Below are positions 1-5,405 of a DNA stretch of 6,130 nt, one piece after another; the first letter of the stretch is position 1; every line of letters starts with the position of its first letter. The notes beneath the pieces are model-generated. The model saw only the letters and a program-made list of their open reading frames with translations. It was not told the DNA's origin and did not search any database. Source of the DNA: a bacterium. GTDB taxonomy: Bacteria; Hydrothermota; UBA3072; B12-G15. The position numbers and the translations under genes were made by a program. Location of the stretch: assembly GCA_003646055.1 (NCBI GenBank), contig QNDZ01000102.1, positions 1 through 6,130 on the forward strand. The letters are read 5' to 3'.

Positions 1-1128
1 CTGTTCTTTCACCTCAACATCAAAGTGGGGCAGTTTCTTTCTGGTGAGTTCAAGAACAAGTTGCTCGGAATTTCCTTCAAATTCAACCTCAAAGATTGCC
101 TGACCTGCCTGAAATCCATGGGAATACAGACCCTTAACCCCCCTGAGTATTGAGGAGAATTCATTCTTGAATGAGTATACCTCATTGAAGTTCTTAAATC
201 CATAAACAGCCATTTCAATCTTCTGTGTTCCAGTGACATCTGCCTGCCATCTTGAAAGGATCTTGTTCATGAGGTCCTCTGCAGCAGCCTCTGCCGCCTT
301 CTTTATTGCTTCGTTTCCCGCTGTGATTTCATCTATGTGAACAGCAGCACCATGCTTTGAAGACACAGCAATAATCTCACCATTGGACACATCAATTGCC
401 CTCAGGGAGACATCTGCCTGGCCAGACTTCATGTCTCCGAGCATCTTCATACCTGAAACGGCTTTAGCCACTGCCTTTCCAACAATGATGACCTCTGCCT
501 TGAATGCAAGTCCAAGTGCCTTTGCTGCCTCAACATCACCTGAAATTGCTGCGAGTGCACGGGTTCTATCAAGTTTTGCCTTTGCAGCCTCCTGGTCAAT
601 GAATGAAAAGCCCTTGGACATGAAGGTTTCCATCACCGTGTTTTCTGCTGTGTTGAGATTTACATCAATCACTGTTCCAGAGGCACTCCCAACATTGTTT
701 TCCTGAATGAGCACCATCATTCTGGGAAGGTTTTTTCTTCTTAAAAGAAGCCCAATTGCAGCAAGGTCGTCCTTCACCATGCCCTTTTTCACATATGCCT
801 TCACCTTCACCTCATAGATAAAGTCGTTCTTCTTTCCTTCGTTCAGGATTTCGTACCTCTGGACATACCCTGTTGAACGGGAGTAAATCCTGTCGTCTAT
901 GGTCATAAAATTCTTGGTGATTGTCTCTGAGGATAGGAGCATCCCGACGGTCTGCTCAACAGCATTCCTCAGGGCGTTTTCTATGGCATCGTCCCTTGCC
1001 TTAGCAAGGTCTCCCTGAACAATGCTTCCATCACCCACAGCCTCAACAATGGTAACCTCACCACTGCCTGTTTCCTGTGCAGGTTGCTGTGAAATCAAAA
1101 AGAGGGTTATTAAAATTAAATTTACCAT
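1..1128 (-). CDS. Exported FlgT/LPP20-like envelope protein, 3' end outside window
   Basis: An uninterrupted 376-codon frame starts at ATG 1128 and runs off the left edge with no stop. The start is set by GAGG five bases upstream, overlapping the TGA of the preceding gene. Residues 1-17 are hydrophobic and may be a signal peptide (possible cleavage after QPA), though there is no basic n-region. Residues 25-110 look like the FlgT N-terminal/LPP20-type module: a VGDGSI turn, an Ala-rich helix ending NALRN (51-55), Gly62, and ET at 68-69. Residues about 130-290 (LPRMMVLIQE, then AEVIIVGKA) suggest a CsgG/TolB-N-like alpha/beta domain. From about 295 a beta-alpha-beta segment containing GVKGLYSHGF begins a third domain. 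FlgT of Vibrio builds the flagellar H ring, but no flagellar genes are seen here, so a general periplasmic scaffold role is inferred. The family is fairly sure; the function is not. Confidence 0.8.
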   Translation of the reverse strand, partial: MVNLILITLFLISQQPAQETGSGEVTIVEAVGDGSIVQGDLAKARDDAIENALRNAVEQTVGMLLSSETITKNFMTIDDRIYSRSTGYVQRYEILNEGKKNDFIYEVKVKAYVKKGMVKDDLAAIGLLLRRKNLPRMMVLIQENNVGSASGTVIDVNLNTAENTVMETFMSKGFSFIDQEAAKAKLDRTRALAAISGDVEAAKALGLAFKAEVIIVGKAVAKAVSGMKMLGDMKSGQADVSLRAIDVSNGEIIAVSSKHGAAVHIDEITAGNEAIKKAAEAAAEDLMNKILSRWQADVTGTQKIEMAVYGFKNFNEVYSFKNEFSSILRGVKGLYSHGFQAGQAIFEVEFEGNSEQLVLELTRKKLPHFDVEVKEQ

Positions 1129-1135
1129 GGATACC

Positions 1136-2260
1136 TCACAGGTTTGCCTTTACCCTCTTCATTATGAGAAGGGCATCCTTGCCAGGAACCTTATCAGAAA
1201 GCCCAAATGTTCCATCAAGTTTTGCCTTCATTATTCCCCTTGTTGTTACAAGCATCACTGCATTGAATGCAAAGTGGGAATTTGGAACATCGGGGAATGG
1301 TGAGGTGCTTCCAATGAACCTTGTGGTGAGTGAGGGGTCTTTCAGAAGACCCGCAAGAAGATTCTGAACAGCCATGGCAAAGTTTGCCCTTGTGATTGGC
1401 TCATCAGGATGGAACTTTCCATCTGGATATGGCTCCATTATGCCAAGTTCCATAACTTTCATTATATAGTGCTTTGCCCAGTGGTCCTTTACATCGGATG
1501 GAAGTTCAGTCCCTGCTTTTCCTGCAGGCTTACCCATCACTGACTGCTGCTGTGGTGCATAGAACTTCTTTGCCTCTGGAGGACCAGGCTTCTTTGTAAT
1601 CTTGTCAAGGTCAAGTTCAACAACAAAGAGTGCTGCAAGGTCAGCCCTTGTTATTGCAGGACTTCTTGCAATGGCAAGATACTGTGGAGGAAGACCAGCA
1701 GCAGCCCTTCTCATATCCTGCATCATTTGCCACCGTGAATTTAGTTCCTGGGAATTGGGAAGATTTTTCATACCTTCGCTGTAAACCTTTTCTGCCTCAT
1801 CGTACTTCTGCATGTTCACAAGTGCATCTGCTTTATAGATATAGGCATCCTCAAACTTTGGATTGTTTTTCAAAGCCCTGTCAAACCACTTTATAGCACC
1901 CTTGTTGTCACCCTTTGCCATGAGCACCCTGCCCTTTGCAACCATTCCGGGAACGAAATTTTTGTCCCTTTTCAGGCAGTCATTTGCATACTTTTCAGCC
2001 AGTTTCAGGTCTCCCTTTGCAAGATAAACAAGTGCCATTCCCTCATATGCAGGGGCATAGTTTTTATCAAGAAGTATTGCCCTGTTGAACTCCTTCCGTG
2101 CCTCATCAACCTGATTCAGTTTGAGAAGCCTCTTACCCTCTGCATAGTGCGCCTGGGGTGTATCCATGAGACCACCAGGTGTGACTGTCTGCTTCTTTGC
2201 ACAACCTGTTCCAAGAACAACAAAGGAAGTGATTGCTATTATCAGTAATAATTTTTTCAT
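1136..2260 (-). CDS. TPR- and SLH-domain lipoprotein
   Basis: 374 residues. Start ATG 2260 is chosen over an upstream in-frame TTG (2290) because AAAGGAGG lies five bases before it and the protein then opens with a classic signal, MKKLLLIIAITSFVVLGTGC. Cys20 would be lipidated; the lipobox is imperfect, with Gly at -3 and Leu at -4. Four consecutive exact 34-residue tetratricopeptide repeats occupy 37-70, 71-104, 105-138 and 139-172. After a linker come a half SLH motif (ITRADLAALF, 201-212), a full SLH domain (254-300, with DVKDHWA, PDGKFHPDEPITRAN) and a degenerate SLH (321-370, FPDVPNSHFAF). SLH domains bind pyruvylated secondary wall polymers or peptidoglycan, and TPRs bind proteins. Inference: a membrane-anchored adaptor that ties partner proteins, probably the two neighbouring gene products, to the cell wall. 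It is the middle gene of the three-gene operon. Confidence 0.88.
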   Translation of the reverse strand: MKKLLLIIAITSFVVLGTGCAKKQTVTPGGLMDTPQAHYAEGKRLLKLNQVDEARKEFNRAILLDKNYAPAYEGMALVYLAKGDLKLAEKYANDCLKRDKNFVPGMVAKGRVLMAKGDNKGAIKWFDRALKNNPKFEDAYIYKADALVNMQKYDEAEKVYSEGMKNLPNSQELNSRWQMMQDMRRAAAGLPPQYLAIARSPAITRADLAALFVVELDLDKITKKPGPPEAKKFYAPQQQSVMGKPAGKAGTELPSDVKDHWAKHYIMKVMELGIMEPYPDGKFHPDEPITRANFAMAVQNLLAGLLKDPSLTTRFIGSTSPFPDVPNSHFAFNAVMLVTTRGIMKAKLDGTFGLSDKVPGKDALLIMKRVKANL

Positions 2261-2279
2261 TCTTGCCTCCTTTCCTGAT

Positions 2280-3089
2280 TCAGTCAACAATTATCATAAC
2301 ACGGCACTGCTCAAGAAACTTGAGGTTTTCACTGTACTGATGGAGCCTCATTGCATCGTTGGGGGATATTATGATATCAGTCTTGTTGGGCCCAGTTACG
2401 CCGATTGCCTTTATTATCAATGGATTTGGCTTGACCCTGTCATCATTCCTTGCCTGTTCAATATTTTTTGCATAACCTGCAATGCCCATCTCAACAGCGT
2501 ATTCCCTTGAAACAAAACCCGTACCATAAACCTCAACCCCGTCAGGCGTAACTATTTTTGGTGCCATTGCAGGCTGAACCTTGAACCCCCTTGCATCAAT
2601 AATAAGACCTGTGAATATTCCACCAGCCTGGGGCTGAACCAGTGGGGAGTTCATTCCAACCTGCTGGGGGAGCAGGGTGTTTATCATTTCACCAGTAAGG
2701 GGAACCTCCACATCCACTTCAATGGAGCCATCGGACATGTATCTTATGTCTGTGACTGTGAAGTTTCTTACAATTCCGTTGATTTTGGTCTTAATCACAT
2801 CGGAAACAGTCATTGCGTTCTCAATAGTGGTTTCTGCATCAATGTAAACCCCTTTAATGGTTTCAAGAATATTCCTTAATGCATCAAGTTTTGCAGCCCT
2901 CAGTGCACCTGCCCTCTGTGCTGCAAGTGGAACATCAGGATTTGGAGCACCAATACCAGTTGCCTTCACAACACCCCTTGTCCAGTCAATTGCACCTGCT
3001 GGCATCTGCTGAACATAATCATACCCTCCTGAAACCTGTGCAAATAAAAGACCACTCAGGAGGAGTGCAAGGATAAAACCTCTTCTCAT
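2280..3089 (-). CDS. LPP20-family exported protein
   Basis: 269 residues. Start ATG 3089 is chosen because a near-perfect Shine-Dalgarno (AAAAGGAGGTGA) sits five bases upstream; the in-frame GTG at 3095 lies inside that site. Residues 1-17 form a signal peptide (MRRGFILALLLSGLLFA) with likely cleavage at LFA/Q, and no lipobox Cys, so the product is probably periplasmic or loosely outer-membrane bound rather than a lipoprotein. Residues 36-140 carry the LPP20 pattern: WTRGVVKATGIG (36-47), an Ala-rich helix, DALRNILETIKGV (69-81), and a closing beta pair with DGSIEVDVEVPL. The C-terminal part (about 158-269: TGLIIDARG, YGTGFVSREYA, FLEQCRVMIIVD) is a conserved domain often found after LPP20 in diderm bacteria; I know no biochemical role for it. 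This family includes Vibrio FlgP and Helicobacter LPP20. It is the promoter-proximal gene of the envelope operon. Confidence 0.87.
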   Translation of the reverse strand: MRRGFILALLLSGLLFAQVSGGYDYVQQMPAGAIDWTRGVVKATGIGAPNPDVPLAAQRAGALRAAKLDALRNILETIKGVYIDAETTIENAMTVSDVIKTKINGIVRNFTVTDIRYMSDGSIEVDVEVPLTGEMINTLLPQQVGMNSPLVQPQAGGIFTGLIIDARGFKVQPAMAPKIVTPDGVEVYGTGFVSREYAVEMGIAGYAKNIEQARNDDRVKPNPLIIKAIGVTGPNKTDIIISPNDAMRLHQYSENLKFLEQCRVMIIVD

Positions 3090-3090
3090 A

Positions 3091-3103
3091 ATCACCTCCT
3101 TTT
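3091..3103 (-). promoter_or_regulatory. Ribosome binding site of the LPP20 gene
   Basis: The minus strand reads AAAAGGAGGTGAT directly before T and ATG 3089. It matches the 16S anti-Shine-Dalgarno over about ten bases, with GGAGG five bases from the ATG. This rules out the GTG at 3095 as start. Confidence 0.85.
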
Positions 3104-3123
3104 AATTGTTTTCAGTATATAAA

Positions 3124-3151
3124 ATTATGAACATCCATAATCTTTTGTCAA
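3124..3151 (-). promoter_or_regulatory. Sigma-70-type promoter of the envelope operon
   Basis: On the minus strand there is a consensus -35 TTGACA (3151-3146), a 16-base spacer and a -10 CATAAT (3129-3124, five of six matches). Transcription would start near 3117, giving a short leader of about 28 bases that contains the ribosome binding site. It is the only strong promoter seen ahead of the three minus-strand genes. Confidence 0.6.
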
Positions 3152-3195
3152 GGCATTTAACATATTGCAGATTTTTTTATTTGTATGGAAAATCC

Positions 3196-3222
3196 TTGAC
3201 TTATGGTGTATTTATGTTAGAT
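3196..3222 (+). promoter_or_regulatory. Probable promoter of the aminotransferase operon
   Basis: TTGACT (3196-3201) is a good -35. The -10 is weak: TTAGAT (3217-3222) after a short 15-base spacer is the best candidate. The position is right for a start near 3229, just ahead of the ribosome binding site. It is back to back with the minus-strand promoter; both -35 boxes are preceded by CC, giving an inverted CCTTGAC pair (3148-3154 and 3194-3200). A weak -10 could mean an activator is needed; that is inference. Confidence 0.4.
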
Positions 3223-3244
3223 GTTCTTAAAAAAGGAGGCTTTT

Positions 3245-4450
3245 ATGAAACCTGAAATAGAAAAGATGTGGGAGAGTTCCTATGCAAGCAGAATTGCAAA
3301 ACTTCAGAGTTCCATCATCAGAGAGATATTGAAAATCACGCAAAAACCAGATGTAATCTCATTTGCTGGGGGGCTCCCTGCCCCTGAGATGTTCCCCATA
3401 AGGGCATTTGAAGAGGCTGCAAGGTATCTTCTACCAAGGGAAGGCCAGAGGATGCTCCAGTACAGCCCAACAGAGGGATTTCCACCATTGAAGGAATTTC
3501 TGGCTGAATACATGAGGAGATACGATGTTCCAGCAGAGCCATCCAATGTACTTCCCACCAATGGTTCTCAGCAGGCACTTGACCTTGTTGGGAAGATCTT
3601 TCTTGAAGAGGGTGATGCCATAATCACGTCCAGACCAACATACCTTGGTGCAATCCAGGCCTGGAATGCGTACAATCCAAGGTATCTAACAGTGGATATG
3701 GATGACGATGGAATGATTGTTGAGCAGATAGAAGACCACCTGAAAAGGGAGAAGGTGAAGTTTATCTATGTCCTGCCCAACTTTCACAATCCTGCTGGTG
3801 TAACAATTCCCCTTGAAAGAAGGAAGGCCATTGTTGAACTTGCTGACAAATACAATGTTTTCATTGTGGAAGACGACCCATATGGAGAACTCAGGTATGA
3901 GGGAGAGGATATTCCTCCATTCATAACCCTGAGGAAGGAGAGGGTTATATACCTGAGCACCTTCTCTAAGACCCTTGCACCAGGTTTGAGACTTGGCTGG
4001 ATAACAGCGCCTGAGTTTGTGATGAAGAAGTTCATACAGGCAAAACAGGGTGCTGACCTTCATACAGGAACACTTGTCCAGTACCTTGCATGGGACCTGT
4101 GTGACAGGGGGATTTTGAGAAGCCATGTTAAGAAAATAAGGGAAGTGTATAAGAGAAGAAGAGACCTTATGCTATCTGAGATGGATAAGCATTTCCCAAA
4201 GGACGGTGTTAAATGGACAAGACCCCAGGGTGGGCTTTTCTTATGGGTTATACTCCCTGAACATGTTGATACAGGAAAACTTCTGGAAAGGGCAGTTGAG
4301 ATGAAGGTTGCCTATGTTCCTGGATACGCCTTTTATCCTGATGGGGGTGGAAAGAACACACTGAGACTGAATTTCTCAAATGCAAAGGAAGAAAACATTG
4401 TTCTCGGTATTGAAAGGCTTGGAAGGCTCTTTAAGGAGGCGATAGGTTAA
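3245..4450 (+). CDS. PLP-dependent aminotransferase, LysN/ARO8-like (fold type I)
   Basis: 401 residues, the usual length for single-domain LysN-type enzymes, with no N-terminal GntR/MocR DNA-binding domain. Start ATG 3245 follows AAAAGGAGG with a five-base spacer; an in-frame ATG at 3221 falls in the likely -10 box and is rejected. Visible features are the N-terminal substrate loop ISFAGGLPAPEMFP (38-51), NGSQQALDL, the NFHNPAG motif (179-185, Asn182 facing PLP O3'), EDDPYGELRY (Asp210 for the pyridine nitrogen, Tyr213), STFSKTLAPGLRLGW with Lys242 as the Schiff-base lysine, and Arg374 in LRLNFS for the substrate alpha-carboxylate. By family it transfers the amino group from 2-aminoadipate, glutamate, leucine or aromatic amino acids to 2-oxoglutarate in the cytoplasm. 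No lysine-pathway gene is nearby, so the true substrate is open; aromatic or branched-chain amino acids are equally possible. Confidence 0.92.
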   Translation: MKPEIEKMWESSYASRIAKLQSSIIREILKITQKPDVISFAGGLPAPEMFPIRAFEEAARYLLPREGQRMLQYSPTEGFPPLKEFLAEYMRRYDVPAEPSNVLPTNGSQQALDLVGKIFLEEGDAIITSRPTYLGAIQAWNAYNPRYLTVDMDDDGMIVEQIEDHLKREKVKFIYVLPNFHNPAGVTIPLERRKAIVELADKYNVFIVEDDPYGELRYEGEDIPPFITLRKERVIYLSTFSKTLAPGLRLGWITAPEFVMKKFIQAKQGADLHTGTLVQYLAWDLCDRGILRSHVKKIREVYKRRRDLMLSEMDKHFPKDGVKWTRPQGGLFLWVILPEHVDTGKLLERAVEMKVAYVPGYAFYPDGGGKNTLRLNFSNAKEENIVLGIERLGRLFKEAIG

Positions 4451-4483
4451 ATCTTTTTTAAGAAAAATAAAAAGGAAAGTCCA

Positions 4484-4508
4484 GGGGGGGAATGTTCCAT
4501 TCCCCCCC
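4484..4508. repeat. Perfect 11-bp inverted repeat (G7/C7 hairpin) at the radical SAM start
   Basis: GGGGGGGAATG (4484-4494) is exactly complementary to CATTCCCCCCC (4498-4508) around a three-base TTC loop. It lies 33 bases after the aminotransferase stop and covers the only suitable ATG (4492) of the next gene. No U-run follows on the plus strand (ACAATTGTCTTT comes next), so it is not a standard rho-independent terminator. In RNA it would be very stable and would hide the start codon. The mononucleotide runs in both arms are prone to slippage. Confidence 0.85.
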
Positions 4509-5390
4509 ACAATTGTCTTTGAACCCACATTCAGGTGCAACCTTTCCTGCCCTATGTGTTATTTAAGGGGTCTTGAAACAGAGGAAATCCAGTGGGATGA
4601 ACTGAAAAATGCCCTTAAACCTGTATTTAAGAGGATTAAAGGGTTTTACATTGTGGGTGCAGAACCGTTTCTCTACAAAGACCTTTATCAGATGATTTAT
4701 GACCTTAAATCTATGGGTATAAAAGCAGGCATTCAGTCCAACGGGACTATTCACAGGTTTGAGATACTGGATGTTGTTGACAGGTTTGATACATCCATTG
4801 ATGGGCCTGAGGAAATACACGATAGAATAAGGGGTGATGGAAGTTATAAAAAGACAATGACGATGATTGAAAAGGCTATTGAAAAGGGGAAGATGGGGAT
4901 TGTGAGCATCACTGTTATGGAGGAAAATATCTTTTTTGTTGAGGAGACCATTTTTAAACTCATTGACAGCGGTGTGAAGAGGATGGACATATCGCCTGTT
5001 GTCAGGTGGAACAGACCAGGGGAACTAATCCCCCTCATGCCCATAGGTTCATATTCACAGGAGTTTATCCAGGATTTCCTCGGGCTTGTGAATAGGCTGA
5101 AGGATATACCAGGAGTTACATTTTCCCCTGACTGGCTGTCTGTTATGCCAGAGAGGTTCTTCAATGCTGAAAAGGTAGAGGATTTTTACTGTGGACATTT
5201 CAATGCATTGAGAATACAACCAGATGGGAGCGTGGTTCATTGCCAGCACATAAGGAAGGTTTTTGGTAATGTATTAAAGGAGGATGTTCTCAGACTCTGG
5301 TATGTACAAATGAGAAGTTTCAGGGAGGAACTTCTGAAAAGGAACCTTTACAGGTTCTGTAGAAGGTGTTGCAGGTCTGAATGGCTGTAA
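4492..5390 (+). CDS. Radical SAM/SPASM-domain protein with disrupted or unusual start
   Basis: The frame ending at TAA 5388-5390 carries the radical SAM signature CNLSCPMC (CxxxCxxC, 4536-4559), preceded by IVFEPTFR. The first in-frame ATG (4554) is the Met inside that motif and cannot be the true start. Counting from it as residue 1: GAEP (35-38, variant of GGEP, binds the SAM amino group), QSNGT (61-65), and TSIDGPEEIHDRIRGDGS (80-97), typical of SPASM-type enzymes. The C-terminus has Cys213-x11-G-x4-Cys230, then GN and CRRCC (269-273), suggesting a short SPASM/twitch domain holding an auxiliary Fe-S cluster. No in-frame ATG, GTG or TTG exists between the stop at 4443 and 4554. ATG 4492 fits if the C7 tract (4502-4508) had one more C; the product would be 299 residues beginning MFHSPPTIVFEPT. 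Such proteins modify peptides or build cofactors; the substrate is unknown. If the frame break is real, this is a pseudogene or a phase-off allele. Confidence 0.82.
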
Positions 5391-5391
5391 G

Positions 5392-5400
5392 AAAAGGAGG
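5392..5400 (+). promoter_or_regulatory. Ribosome binding site of the amidohydrolase gene
   Basis: AAAAGGAGG begins right after the radical SAM stop codon and lies five bases before ATG 5406, fixing that start and indicating cotranscription. Confidence 0.8.
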
Positions 5401-5405
5401 TGTTT

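Noticed and set aside
1..1128. Frameshift or broken gene at the left edge
   Set aside because: The minus-strand frame was translated through the whole stretch and is open for 376 codons with consistent domain structure; it is only cut by the window edge.
2261..2290. TTG 2290 as start of the TPR-SLH lipoprotein
   Set aside because: It would add ten residues before a perfect lipoprotein signal, overlap the upstream gene and translate through the ribosome binding site of ATG 2260.
383..2510. Several open plus-strand frames of 60-114 codons opposite the envelope genes
   Set aside because: They lie antisense to genes with clear domains, have no ribosome binding site and give low-complexity Ser/Ala-rich or mixed translations with no family resemblance.
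3221..3244. ATG 3221 as start of the aminotransferase
   Set aside because: No ribosome binding site upstream, overlaps the likely -10 element, and the added residues encode the Shine-Dalgarno of ATG 3245.
3304..4126. Minus-strand open frames within the aminotransferase gene
   Set aside because: Shadow frames of a well-conserved enzyme; no ribosome binding sites or recognisable motifs.
4484..4520. Rho-independent terminator after the aminotransferase gene
   Set aside because: The stem is strong but no T-run follows on the plus strand; on the minus strand the T-rich stretch begins several bases away and no minus-strand gene ends there.
4554..5390. Radical SAM protein starting at ATG 4554
   Set aside because: This start removes the first two cysteines of the CxxxCxxC cluster motif that are encoded just upstream in the same frame, and it has no Shine-Dalgarno.
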